DNA of 64,000 nt from Aldersonia sp. NBC_00410 (GTDB lineage: Bacteria > Actinomycetota > Actinomycetes > Mycobacteriales > Mycobacteriaceae), in the NCBI RefSeq assembly GCF_026342035.1, contig NZ_JAPENM010000015.1:1-64000 (forward strand), in the 5' to 3' direction. Numbering within the stretch: the stretch's first letter is position 1; each line of letters starts with the position of its first letter. Both the position numbers and the translations under genes were made by a program. The notes under the pieces are model-generated. The model saw nothing but the letters and a program-made list of their open reading frames with translations. It had not been told where the DNA came from and made no database searches. This document shows, piece by piece, positions 29,511-37,910 of the stretch.

Positions 29511-29526
29511 GCGAAGGCACGTTCGA
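29511..29526. promoter_or_regulatory. LexA (SOS)-like box upstream of uvrA
   Basis: GCGAAG-GCAC-GTTCGA matches 10 of 12 fixed bases of the actinobacterial SOS box TCGAAC-N4-GTTCGA. It lies 90 bp before the uvrA start. uvrA is SOS-controlled in mycobacteria, so LexA control is plausible. Confidence 0.45.
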
Positions 29527-29601
29527 TTGCTGTACCCCCGACGGTAGCGCGCCGAATCGGACAACAGCAGGTGGCGGCGAAATAGTCCCGCTACCGCCTG
29601 C

Positions 29602-30903
29602 TCACACCCGAGCGGTCTCGTCGCGCAGGTCACCGTCGCGATCGTGTGGCGGGCGGATGACCGGTCGCATCGTGACCGCGTGCGCGGAGCCGGTGGACAC
29701 TCCGGGCGCCACCGGACCCGGACCCGCCCCAACGTGCTCGGCGGTGGGACTTGTGCGGGCGTACTTGGCCAGAATCGCCGCCCGGCGGCGCGGACAGACG
29801 TTGACGAGCGTGATGTCGCCATCGTGATGAGCAAGTACCCGCTGGTCCATCACCCGCCGCCACAATGCCGGGACGAACGCGAGCAGGATCATCGCGGCAT
29901 AGCCGCGAGGCAGCTGCGGCGCGCCGTCCAGGCTGCGCAACGTCTGGTAGCGCCGGGCCGGATTCGCGTGGTGGTCGCTGTGCCGCTGCAGATGGAACAG
30001 CAGGATGTTGGTGACCAGACTGTCGCTATTCCAGCTGTGCCGCGGCTGCGGGCGCTCGTAGCGTCGGGCGTCGCGGCGCTGCCGGAGCAAACCGTAATGC
30101 TCGACATAGTTGACGGTCTCCAGTGTCACGATCGCGACGAGCGCCTGCAGCAGGAGGTACGGCAGGATCGTCACCCCACGGACCGCGACGAACAGACCGA
30201 ACAGCGCGACCGTCATCGACCAGGATTGCAAGATGTGGTTGCGCGGGCTCCATACCGACCGGTGCCCGCGGCGCAGCCGCTGTCGTTCGAGACGCCACGC
30301 GGACACCAGACTGCCGCCGATGCTGCGTGGCAGGAAGCGGTAGAGCGACTCGCCGAATCGCGCGCTCGCCGGGTCGGCCGGGGTCGCGACCCGCACGTGG
30401 TGGCCACGGTTGTGCTCGACGAAGAAATGTCCGTAGCCGGACGGTGCCAGAGCGACCTTCGCGAGCCAGCGTTCGTGCCGTTCGACCCGATGACCGAGTT
30501 CGTGCGCAGCGTTGATGCCTACCCCGCCCATCAAGCCAACGGTCGCGGCGAGGCCGAGTTTGTCGACCACGCTGAGCGCGGGATCGGCCCACAGATACGC
30601 CGCGACGGTCAGCCCGGATAGCAGGATCGGCAGGAACAAGTACGTGCACCAGCGGTAGTAGCGGTCCGACGACAGCTGCCGGTATACCTCGTCCGGCGGG
30701 TTGTCGCCGTCGTCACCGAGGAGGATGTCGAGCACGGGAATTATGGCGAACACCACAATCGGCCCGATCCACCAGAACACCCGAAATCCGGTGAGGCCGA
30801 CCAGCGTCGACGGCAGCAACGCACAACCCGGTGCCACCAAACCAAGGACCCATAGGTGCCGCTTCGAATCCCGCCAGACCACGGAAACGTCCTGGACTTG
30901 CAT
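29602..30903 (-). CDS. alkB: Alkane 1-monooxygenase
   Basis: Integral-membrane di-iron hydroxylase that oxidises the terminal methyl of medium/long n-alkanes. 433 residues with the histidine motifs [20 protein letters not shown] and the AlkB signature [10 protein letters not shown], and about six membrane helices. ATG at 30903 is preceded by GGGGGA at 7 nt; the longer frame to 31074 is not supported. The usual rubredoxin (rubA) and rubredoxin reductase genes are not adjacent, and no C-terminal rubredoxin domain is fused, so electron transfer must come from elsewhere. Confidence 0.93.
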   Translation of the reverse strand: MQVQDVSVVWRDSKRHLWVLGLVAPGCALLPSTLVGLTGFRVFWWIGPIVVFAIIPVLDILLGDDGDNPPDEVYRQLSSDRYYRWCTYLFLPILLSGLTVAAYLWADPALSVVDKLGLAATVGLMGGVGINAAHELGHRVERHERWLAKVALAPSGYGHFFVEHNRGHHVRVATPADPASARFGESLYRFLPRSIGGSLVSAWRLERQRLRRGHRSVWSPRNHILQSWSMTVALFGLFVAVRGVTILPYLLLQALVAIVTLETVNYVEHYGLLRQRRDARRYERPQPRHSWNSDSLVTNILLFHLQRHSDHHANPARRYQTLRSLDGAPQLPRGYAAMILLAFVPALWRRVMDQRVLAHHDGDITLVNVCPRRRAAILAKYARTSPTAEHVGAGPGPVAPGVSTGSAHAVTMRPVIRPPHDRDGDLRDETARV

Positions 30904-31191
30904 CGCAATTCCCCCACCCGCGCCGATCTGTGGTTTCCCCAGCGGCAGATCCAGGCGCGGCCCCGAGCCCAGCTCCCAACCGCCACTCCCCCAACGGCCC
31001 GAGCCGTCGATCGCTGCACAGTAGCCGTATCGCTCGGACACATCAAAAGATAGGTCGCACCTGGAAAACGGCAATTGCGCGCGAATAGCTACTCACGGGT
31101 CAGTTCCGCTACGCTGCTCTGTCCCCGCAGCCGTAGCGCCGAATTCGCAGCACTGCGACAACCTCGAACCGGCGCCGGTAACGTCACGGGC
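30904..31191. promoter_or_regulatory. Divergent promoter region alkB / MBL gene
   Basis: Gap of 288 bp. A TAACGT -10 box at 31179-31184 ends 7 nt before the MBL ATG, predicting a leaderless mRNA. The alkB side contains its ribosome binding site; a specific alkB operator was not recognised. Confidence 0.45.
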
Positions 31192-31878
31192 ATGAGTGAG
31201 CAGCACGTGGTTGTCGAAGACGCCTACACCGGTCACGTCTCTCCCGGGTCCGCCGCGCAGCGTCGTGCCGTGCCGGGCGCGACGATCGTGAAGATGGCGG
31301 TCGGTCCGATGAACAACAACACCTACGTGGTGAAGTGCGACGCGACCGGTCGCGGCCTGCTGATCGACGCGGCAAACGAAGCCGACCGGCTCGAGCAGTT
31401 GCTGAGCCAGGAGGCACCCGACCTCGCCCTGATCGTGACGACACACCAGCACTTCGATCATTGGCAGGCGTTGCAGCAGGTCGCGCAGAGCACCGGCGTT
31501 CCGACCGCAGCACATCGACTCGACGCCGACCCGCTGCCGGTGCGTCCGGACCGGCTGCTCGCCGAGGGCGACACCGTGGAGATCGGCGAGCTACGCCTCG
31601 AGATCATCCACCTCGTCGGCCACACGCCTGGATCGGTCGCACTCGCACTCACCGACGGCGACGGGCGGGTGCACGTGTTCACCGGCGATTGCCTGTTTCC
31701 CGGCGGCGTCGGCAAGACCGGGGATCCGGGCGCGTTCTCGTCTCTCCTGAACGGGGTCGAGGAGAAGCTGTTCGGGCGATTCGGCGACGATTCGGTGGTC
31801 TACCCCGGCCACGGTGACGACACCACGCTGGGCGCGGAACGGCCGCAGCTGGCCGAATGGCGCGAGCGCGGCTGGTGA
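31192..31878 (+). CDS. Metallo-beta-lactamase-fold hydrolase (Rv1637c-like)
   Basis: A 228-residue MBL-fold protein of the glyoxalase II-like group. Zinc ligands: H-x-H-x-DH in THQHFDHW near residue 85, His in VGHTPGSV near 143, Asp in TGDCLF near 165 and His in YPGHGDD near 207. Position next to uvrA matches Rv1637c. Natural substrate unknown, thioester hydrolysis being one possibility. Leaderless start predicted. Confidence 0.88.
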   Translation: MSEQHVVVEDAYTGHVSPGSAAQRRAVPGATIVKMAVGPMNNNTYVVKCDATGRGLLIDAANEADRLEQLLSQEAPDLALIVTTHQHFDHWQALQQVAQSTGVPTAAHRLDADPLPVRPDRLLAEGDTVEIGELRLEIIHLVGHTPGSVALALTDGDGRVHVFTGDCLFPGGVGKTGDPGAFSSLLNGVEEKLFGRFGDDSVVYPGHGDDTTLGAERPQLAEWRERGW

Positions 31879-31920
31879 CGCAGGTCCGCGCCACCAGCGC
31901 CCGCCCGACCGGTTAGCGGG

Positions 31921-33297
31921 TCAGCCGACTCGCTCGTCGGTCAACTCGTCGAGGTCCAGGCGGCGAATCGGGCCGACCACGACGACGTAGCAGACCACCG
32001 CGAGCAGTGCGCTCAAGCCGACGTAGAGCAGCGCGAGTTCGAACGAACCATGCGTGTTGACGAGGTAGCCGATGACGATCGGGGTCGTGATCGCGGCGAG
32101 CGACCCGAAGGTGTTGAACACGCCGCCGCTCAGTCCGGCGATTTCCTTCGGAGCGGTATCGGCGACGACGGCCCAGCCGAGCGCGCCGAGTCCCTTGCCG
32201 AAGAACGACACCGACATCAGCGCCACCACCAGCCACGAGGCGTCGGTGTAGTTGCAGCCCACGATGAGGGTCGCCAACAGGAGTCCGACGATGATCGGGG
32301 TCTTGCGGGCCCACGTCTGCGACCACCCGCGCCGGAGCAGTGCATCCGACAGCACGCCGCCGAGGATTCCGCCTGTGAAGCCGCACAGCGCTGGCAGTGC
32401 GGCGACGAACCCGGCCTCGAGGATGGACATGTTGCGGTCCTGCACGAGATAGACCGGGAACCAGGTAAGGAAGAACCAGGTGATGGTGTTGATGAAGTAC
32501 TGGCCGAAGTAGACCCCGAGCATCATGCGGTTGCGCAGGAGGAACTTGACGCAGCGCAACTGCTCGGCGCCACTGAGGTTGGGCCCGCTGTCCGGCTGAT
32601 CCATGTCGACCAGCGCGCCGCCGGTCTGGATGTAATCGAACTCGGCCTGCCGCAGGCGCGGGTGCTGGCGCGGGCTGTAGATCACCTTCGTCCAGAGCAG
32701 GCCGAGTGCGATGCCGATCGCGCCGACGATGATGAACACGTGCTCCCAGCCGAATGCGACGACGAGCCAGCCCATCAGCGGGGCGAACACCACGGTCGCG
32801 AAGTACTGCGCGGAGTTGAAGATGGCGGCCGCGGTGCCGCGCTCGCGCGTCGGGAACCAGGCCGCGACAATGCGCGAGTTACCCGGGAAGGACGGTGCCT
32901 CGGCGATACCGACGAGCAGCCGGAGCAGGAACAGCAGACCGACCGCGGTCCCCATGCTGAAGTTGCCGACGAAGGCCTGGCACATCGTGAAGACCGACCA
33001 GGTCAGGATCGCGCCGCAGTAGACCTTCTTCGAGCCGTAGCGGTCCAGCAGCCAGCCGCCGGGAATCTGGGCGAACAAGTACGACCAACCGAAGGCGGAG
33101 AAGATGTAGCCGAGTGTGACCGAGCTGATGCCGAGCTGGTCTTGCACGGAATCGCCGGCGATCGACATCGTCGCGCGATCGGCGTAGTTGATCACGGTGA
33201 CCGCGAAAAGCATCGCGAGAATCGTGTAGCGGACCTTGCCGGTTTTCAGGCTCGTGACGATGGCCGATTGTACGGTCGGCGCCTGGGTGAGAGTCAT
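31921..33297 (-). CDS. MFS hexarate (glucarate/galactarate) transporter, GudP-like
   Basis: Anion:cation symporter family permease, 458 residues with 12 predicted membrane helices. Typical GudP/ExuT features: INYADRATMS near residue 35, GWSYLFAQIPGGWLLDRYGSKKVY near 70 and GIAEAPSFPGNSR near 130. ATG at 33297 has AGGAG 11 nt upstream; the long frame to 33393 runs through the promoter. Divergent from the talarate/galactarate dehydratase gene, and its promoter carries the cluster operator. Confidence 0.92.
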   Translation of the reverse strand: MTLTQAPTVQSAIVTSLKTGKVRYTILAMLFAVTVINYADRATMSIAGDSVQDQLGISSVTLGYIFSAFGWSYLFAQIPGGWLLDRYGSKKVYCGAILTWSVFTMCQAFVGNFSMGTAVGLLFLLRLLVGIAEAPSFPGNSRIVAAWFPTRERGTAAAIFNSAQYFATVVFAPLMGWLVVAFGWEHVFIIVGAIGIALGLLWTKVIYSPRQHPRLRQAEFDYIQTGGALVDMDQPDSGPNLSGAEQLRCVKFLLRNRMMLGVYFGQYFINTITWFFLTWFPVYLVQDRNMSILEAGFVAALPALCGFTGGILGGVLSDALLRRGWSQTWARKTPIIVGLLLATLIVGCNYTDASWLVVALMSVSFFGKGLGALGWAVVADTAPKEIAGLSGGVFNTFGSLAAITTPIVIGYLVNTHGSFELALLYVGLSALLAVVCYVVVVGPIRRLDLDELTDERVG

Positions 33298-33376
33298 TTC
33301 TTTCAGAACTCCTGTCACGCACATCGGCGCGAGGGCTTGGGCGGATATGGTGAGCGTCACGTGACGTGGCACACAG

Positions 33377-33426
33377 AATCTACCGATGGTCATGCATGCA
33401 CGTCCAAGCCCAATTCGGCATTGAAC
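33377..33426 (-). promoter_or_regulatory. Hexarate-cluster operator/promoter of the MFS gene
   Basis: Minus strand: half-site GTTCAATGC, 10 nt, TTGGAC (33402-33407), GT, second half GCATGCATG, and -10 TAGATT (33377-33382) 19 nt after TTGGAC. Same layout as the elements at 33501, 35197, 41515 and 48200. Confidence 0.65.
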
Positions 33427-33500
33427 AATCCAATATGGATATGGATCGGTGCCCTAAAATTTGTCGGAGTTCTGGCCGTGGTCGATACAGGAACTATATT

Positions 33501-33550
33501 GATCAATCCACAAGATGTGTTGGACGTGCATCGATCCTCGTTCGTATGGT
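33501..33550 (+). promoter_or_regulatory. Hexarate-cluster operator/promoter of the talarate/galactarate dehydratase gene
   Basis: Half-site GATCAATCC, 10 nt, TTGGAC (33520-33525), GT, inverted half-site GCATCGATC, and -10 TATGGT (33545-33550) after a 19-nt spacer. The predicted transcript has a leader of about 45 nt with AGGAG 9 nt before the ATG. Confidence 0.7.
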
Positions 33551-33602
33551 GGCCGTATCCGCCGGATTCCGGCACAGACGTTCGAGTCAGGAGACCCCCG
33601 AC

Positions 33603-34811
33603 ATGTCCACCGAGACCCTCGTGAACCGGCCGACCAGCGCACTCTCGGCCCCCGACGCCGCGCTCCGGGCGCTCGCGCCGGGCGACGCGACCCGCGACCG
33701 CATCGCCACTGTCGAGCTGTCATCGGTCGTGCTGCCGCTGCAGAGCCCGATCAGCGACGCGAAGGTGCTCACCGGCCGACAGAAGCCGATGACCGAGGTC
33801 GTGTTCCTGTTCGCCGAGATCCGGACCGAAGACGGGCACGAGGGCATCGGCTTCAGTTACTCCAAGCGCGCCGGCGGCCCGGCGCAGTTCGCGCATGCGA
33901 AGGAGATCGCGCCGGTGATGATCGGTGAGGACCCCAGCGACATCGCCAAGATCTGGACGAAACTGGTGTGGGCGGGCGCCTCGGTCGGGCGCAGCGGCGT
34001 CGCGACGCAGGCCATCGCGGCGTTCGACATCGCACTATGGGATCTGAAGGCGAAGCGTGCGAACCTACCGATTGCCAAACTCATCGGCGCGCACCGGGAT
34101 TCGGTGCAGTGCTACAACACCTCCGGCGGATTCCTGCACACCCCCATCGAACAGGTGCTGGAGAACGCGTCCGCGGCCCTGGCGAGCGGCATCGGCGGCA
34201 TCAAGATCAAGGTCGGCCAGCCCGATTGGAAGACCGACATTGCCCGACTCGAGCGGGTTCGCGAACACCTCGGAGACGATGTCCCCCTGATGGTCGATGC
34301 CAATCAGCAGTGGGACCGGCCGACGGCGATGCGGATGGGGCGCATTCTCGAACGCTTCGACCTGGTCTGGATCGAAGAGCCGCTGGATGCATACGACGCG
34401 GAGGGCCACGCCCAGCTTGCCCGCGCCCTGGATACCTCCATCGCGACCGGCGAGATGCTCGCGAGCGTCGGCGAACACGTCCGGCTGATCGAGAACGACG
34501 CGGTCGACATCATCCAGCCCGACGCCCCGCGAATCGGTGGCATCACGCAGTTCCTGCAGTTGTCGGCGCTGGCCCAGCATAAGAACCTGCAGCTCGCCCC
34601 GCACTTCGCAATGGAGATCCATCTGCACCTGGCCGCGACCTACCCGCACGGCGCCTGGGTTGAGCACTTCGACTGGCTCGACCCGCTGTTCAACGAGCAC
34701 CTCGAGATCCGCGACGGCCGCATGCACCTGTCGGCACGGACCGGCCTCGGCTTCACCTTGAGCGAGCAGGCGCGTGCGTGGACGGTCGCGACCGCACGGT
34801 TCGGTAACTGA
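33603..34811 (+). CDS. L-talarate/galactarate dehydratase (enolase superfamily)
   Basis: Mandelate-racemase-type dehydratase converting galactarate or L-talarate to 5-keto-4-deoxyglucarate. 402 residues closely resembling the Salmonella enzyme (as remembered): SDAKVLTGRQKP, FSYSKRAGG, AGASVGRSG, CYNTSGGFLHTP. Catalytic KIKVGQ near residue 205, metal ligands in MVDANQQWD, IEEP and TGEM, and the acid/base His in HFAMEIHLHL near 335. N-terminal part defines the specificity cap. Preceded by its own promoter, divergent from the transporter. Confidence 0.93.
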   Translation: MSTETLVNRPTSALSAPDAALRALAPGDATRDRIATVELSSVVLPLQSPISDAKVLTGRQKPMTEVVFLFAEIRTEDGHEGIGFSYSKRAGGPAQFAHAKEIAPVMIGEDPSDIAKIWTKLVWAGASVGRSGVATQAIAAFDIALWDLKAKRANLPIAKLIGAHRDSVQCYNTSGGFLHTPIEQVLENASAALASGIGGIKIKVGQPDWKTDIARLERVREHLGDDVPLMVDANQQWDRPTAMRMGRILERFDLVWIEEPLDAYDAEGHAQLARALDTSIATGEMLASVGEHVRLIENDAVDIIQPDAPRIGGITQFLQLSALAQHKNLQLAPHFAMEIHLHLAATYPHGAWVEHFDWLDPLFNEHLEIRDGRMHLSARTGLGFTLSEQARAWTVATARFGN

Positions 34812-35344
34812 GCTACCCCAGCCCGTCCACCCGCGCGGTTGTCGATGCGCGCGGAGCCGCACAACGCAGCGCCGCCGACGCCGCGAACACGTTCGCGGAC
34901 GAGTCGATCGGGTTGAGCTCGATGTTCGCCCCGCGTGGATTGCCCGCGCCGCCGCGTCGCGCGGCCTCATGCAACTACCCACCGGCCATGCACCCACATT
35001 CCCATCGCCTCGAAGGCCGTCGATCCGCGCTCCATGCACGCCCTTCGTGAGTGTCGGACCGGCCGCGTTGACCGTCGTGCCGATCACCGAGCGAATCCCG
35101 CCCGTCCAAAGCCCATCGCGCACGGTGATGCCCGCCCGGTGGGTGCCACCGCGTGCCGATAAGGATGCGACGGCTTTCGATGCCGAAGACGTATCGATAC
35201 GAGGCAATTTTGACTTGGACATGTATCGGTGTGGCGCCCTAGCGTTGCTATCAAGACCCAGGTCACATGCAGATCGTGACGGCGCGTGCGGCCCGGGTCA
35301 CCAACCTGATCACCGCCTCGAACTTTCGACCCCAAGGACTGCGC
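34812..35344 (-). pseudogene. Long gap with possible decayed coding remnant
   Basis: Between the dehydratase and the semialdehyde dehydrogenase is 530 bp without an intact gene. On the minus strand, 34813-34977 reads as an open GC3-rich stretch (GGAGNPRGANIELNPIDSSA...) ending in TAG right after the dehydratase stop. Farther upstream another frame is open with protein-like content (TTVNAAGPTLTKGVHGARIDG), but frames are joined only by shifts and an in-frame TAG. I infer a degraded gene of unknown family. The right end holds the promoter for the next operon. Confidence 0.3.
35197..35245 (+). promoter_or_regulatory. Hexarate-cluster operator/promoter of the catabolic operon
   Basis: TTGGAC (35215-35220) followed by AT and half-site GTATCGGTG, with -10 TAGCGT (35240-35245) 19 nt downstream. 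The upstream half-site GATACGAGG is the most divergent of the set; an inverted ATCGATAC also lies there. Drives the dehydrogenase, kdgD and GlucD-like genes. Confidence 0.6.
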
Positions 35345-36943
35345 ATGACTGCCACCGTGAACCGTTCCGCCGTGCTGAGCGGGCAGATGATCATCGCCGG
35401 CGAGCCGGTCTACGGATCCGGAGCCACGATCCATGGCATCGACCCGAGCACCAACGCGACCCTCGAACCCGGATACCGGCACGGCGGGCCCGACGAGGTG
35501 GACCGCGCCTGCGCCGCCGCAGCCGAGGCTTTCGGCCCCTACCGGCGCACTGACGCGCAGACGCGGGCGCGGTTCATCGAGTCGATCGCGGACAACATCG
35601 AGGCGCTCGGTGACACCCTGGTGCATCGCGCGTGCACCGAGAGCGGCCTGCCCGAAGGCCGCATCCGTGGCGAGGTGGGCCGCACCGCCGGCCAGCTCCG
35701 GCTGTTCGCCTCGGTGCTGCGCGAGGGCAGCTGGAACGGTGCGCGCATCGATCCCGCCCAGCCCGACCGGACGCCGTTGCCCCGCGCCGACATTCGGCAG
35801 CGCAAGGTCCCGCTCGGCCCGGTCGCGGTGTTCGGCGCGAGCAACTTCCCGCTCGCCTTCTCCGTCGCCGGTGGTGACACCGCGTCCGCACTCGCAGCCG
35901 GCTGCCCGGTCGTGGTGAAGGCGCACGACGCGCATCCCGGTACCTCCGAGCTCGTTGCCCGAGCCATCACCGAGGCCGTCGCGAGCACCGGCATGCCCGC
36001 AGGCACGTTCTCGCTGCTGTTCGGCACGGGCCGCGACCTCGGCACCGCACTGGTCACCGACCCCCGGATCAAGGCGGTCGGATTCACCGGATCACGTTCC
36101 GGTGGAACAGCACTCGTGCGGGCTGCCGCGGCACGACCCGAGCCGATCCCGGTGTACGCGGAGATGAGCTCGATCAATCCGGTCTTCCCGCTGCCGCAGG
36201 CCCTCGCCGCCCGTGGCGCGGAACTGGGCGCGGCGTTCGCCGGCTCACTCACGCTGGGCTCCGGGCAGTTCTGCACCAACCCCGGTCTCGTCATCGCCGT
36301 GGACGGCCCCGGTCTCGATGCCTTCGTCGCAGCCGCCGCGGCCGCCGTCGCCGATGCGACACCGACCGCGATGCTCACGCCGAACATCGCCGAGTCCTAC
36401 GCCGCGGGCGTGACCGCACTGGCCGAGGAAGCCACCGTCGAATCCCGCGCCACCGCAACGGATGAACCGAATCGGTGCGCCGCGGCACTGTTCAGCACCG
36501 ACGCCGAGTCCTTCGTGGATTCCGAGGTATTGCAGCAGGAGGTGTTCGGCGCGTCCAGCGTGATCGTGCGCTGCCGCGACACCGCGCAGGTGCGCGACGT
36601 CGCCACCCGGCTCGAAGGACAGCTCACCGCCACCGTGCACGCGGACGACACCGACCTCGACGACGCAGGCGAGCTCCTCGACATCCTCGAGCTCAAGGCA
36701 GGCCGAATCCTCTTCGGCGGCTGGCCCACCGGCGTCGAAGTGGGCCACGCGATGGTGCACGGCGGCCCCTATCCGTCCACCTCCGATTCCCGCACCACGT
36801 CCGTGGGTTCGTTGGCAATCGAGCGCTTCCTGCGGCCGGTCGCGTACCAGGACGTGCCCCCGACCCTGCTGCCCGCCGCCATCGCCGACGGCAACCCCGA
36901 CCGGATCTGGCGCCGCGTCGACGGCCAGCTCACCAAAGACTGA
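35345..36943 (+). CDS. Alpha-ketoglutarate semialdehyde dehydrogenase
   Basis: NAD(P)-dependent aldehyde dehydrogenase oxidising 2,5-dioxopentanoate to 2-oxoglutarate, the last step of oxidative hexarate breakdown. 532 residues of the KGSADH type III group: FGASNFPLAFSVAGGD near 160, GFTGSRSGG near 245, catalytic Glu in VYAEMSSINP near 272 and catalytic Cys in GSGQFCTNPG near 310. ATG at 35345 has AAGGA 6 nt upstream; the frame extends to 35267 without support. kdgD follows after 28 bp. Confidence 0.92.
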   Translation: MTATVNRSAVLSGQMIIAGEPVYGSGATIHGIDPSTNATLEPGYRHGGPDEVDRACAAAAEAFGPYRRTDAQTRARFIESIADNIEALGDTLVHRACTESGLPEGRIRGEVGRTAGQLRLFASVLREGSWNGARIDPAQPDRTPLPRADIRQRKVPLGPVAVFGASNFPLAFSVAGGDTASALAAGCPVVVKAHDAHPGTSELVARAITEAVASTGMPAGTFSLLFGTGRDLGTALVTDPRIKAVGFTGSRSGGTALVRAAAARPEPIPVYAEMSSINPVFPLPQALAARGAELGAAFAGSLTLGSGQFCTNPGLVIAVDGPGLDAFVAAAAAAVADATPTAMLTPNIAESYAAGVTALAEEATVESRATATDEPNRCAAALFSTDAESFVDSEVLQQEVFGASSVIVRCRDTAQVRDVATRLEGQLTATVHADDTDLDDAGELLDILELKAGRILFGGWPTGVEVGHAMVHGGPYPSTSDSRTTSVGSLAIERFLRPVAYQDVPPTLLPAAIADGNPDRIWRRVDGQLTKD

Positions 36944-36971
36944 CACCCCCACCGCACCAAGAGGAGTTCCC

Positions 36972-37910
36972 ATGCTCGACGGAGTTCTGTTCTTCCCCGT
37001 CACCCCGTTCACCGAATCCGGTGACGTCGACCATGCCCGTCTCGCCGAACACATCGTCAAGGGCGTCGACGCCGGTCCCGGCGGCGTTTTCGTCGCCTGC
37101 GGCACCGGCGAATTCCACGCCCTCGCCGTGGGCGAGTTCGGCCGGATCGTTGCGACCGCGGTCGAGGCCGTCGGCGGGCGTGTGCCGGTGTTCGCCGGTG
37201 CCGGCGGCTCGGTCGCACAAGCCAAGGAGTTTGCCCAGAGCGCGAAAGCCAATGGTGCCGACGGCATCCTGCTGCTGCCGCCGTATCTGGTGTCCATGCC
37301 GCCCGCCGGACTCGTCGCCTACACCAAGGCGGTCGCCGACACGACCGATCTGCCGGTGATCGTGTACAACCGGGGCAACGCACGCTTCGACGCCGCCGCG
37401 GCGGCCGAGGTCGCGCAGTTCCCCACCGTGATCGGTTTCAAGGACGGCACCGGCGATCTCGACAACGTCGGCCGCATCGTCCGCGCGGTTCAGGACGCGC
37501 TGGCCCCGTCGGGCAAGAACTTCCTGTTCTTCAACGGCATGCCGACCGCGGAAGTCACCCAGCAGGCCTATCACGCCATCGGCGTCACGCTCTACTCGTC
37601 GGCGACCTTCGCGTTCGCGCCCGAACTCGCGCTCGCCTTCTACGACGCACTGCAGGAGGGCAACACCGAACTGGTGAATGCGCTGCTGCGCGCGTTCTTC
37701 CACCCGCTGGTGCGGCTGCGCGACACCGTGCCCGGCTATTCGGTGGCGCTGATCAAGGCCGGTGTGACGATGGAAGGCATTCCGGCCGGCCCGGTTCGCG
37801 CACCGCTCGTCGATGCGAGCCCGGCGGACACCCGGGAACTCGAGCGCATCACGGCCGCGGGACGCGCGGTGCTGGCCGACGCACTCGCCGCGGGAGCGGT
37901 GCGGCGATGA
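36972..37910 (+). CDS. kdgD: 5-dehydro-4-deoxyglucarate dehydratase (decarboxylating)
   Basis: DapA-family (class I aldolase fold) enzyme that dehydrates and decarboxylates 5-keto-4-deoxyglucarate to 2,5-dioxopentanoate. 312 residues with GVFVACGTGEFHAL near 38, Tyr in VIVYNRGN near 133 and Schiff-base Lys in VIGFKDGTGD near 155. AGAGGAG precedes the ATG. Stop overlaps the next gene by 4 bp (ATGA). Confidence 0.94.
   Translation: MLDGVLFFPVTPFTESGDVDHARLAEHIVKGVDAGPGGVFVACGTGEFHALAVGEFGRIVATAVEAVGGRVPVFAGAGGSVAQAKEFAQSAKANGADGILLLPPYLVSMPPAGLVAYTKAVADTTDLPVIVYNRGNARFDAAAAAEVAQFPTVIGFKDGTGDLDNVGRIVRAVQDALAPSGKNFLFFNGMPTAEVTQQAYHAIGVTLYSSATFAFAPELALAFYDALQEGNTELVNALLRAFFHPLVRLRDTVPGYSVALIKAGVTMEGIPAGPVRAPLVDASPADTRELERITAAGRAVLADALAAGAVRR

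Noticed and set aside
26469-29585. 1038-codon open frame on the plus strand
   Set aside because: Exact antisense of uvrA, whose ABC motifs are unmistakable on the other strand.
34812-35344. Intact minus-strand gene at 34065-35222
   Set aside because: Most of this frame is antisense to the talarate/galactarate dehydratase gene; only the part outside that gene looks like a possible remnant.
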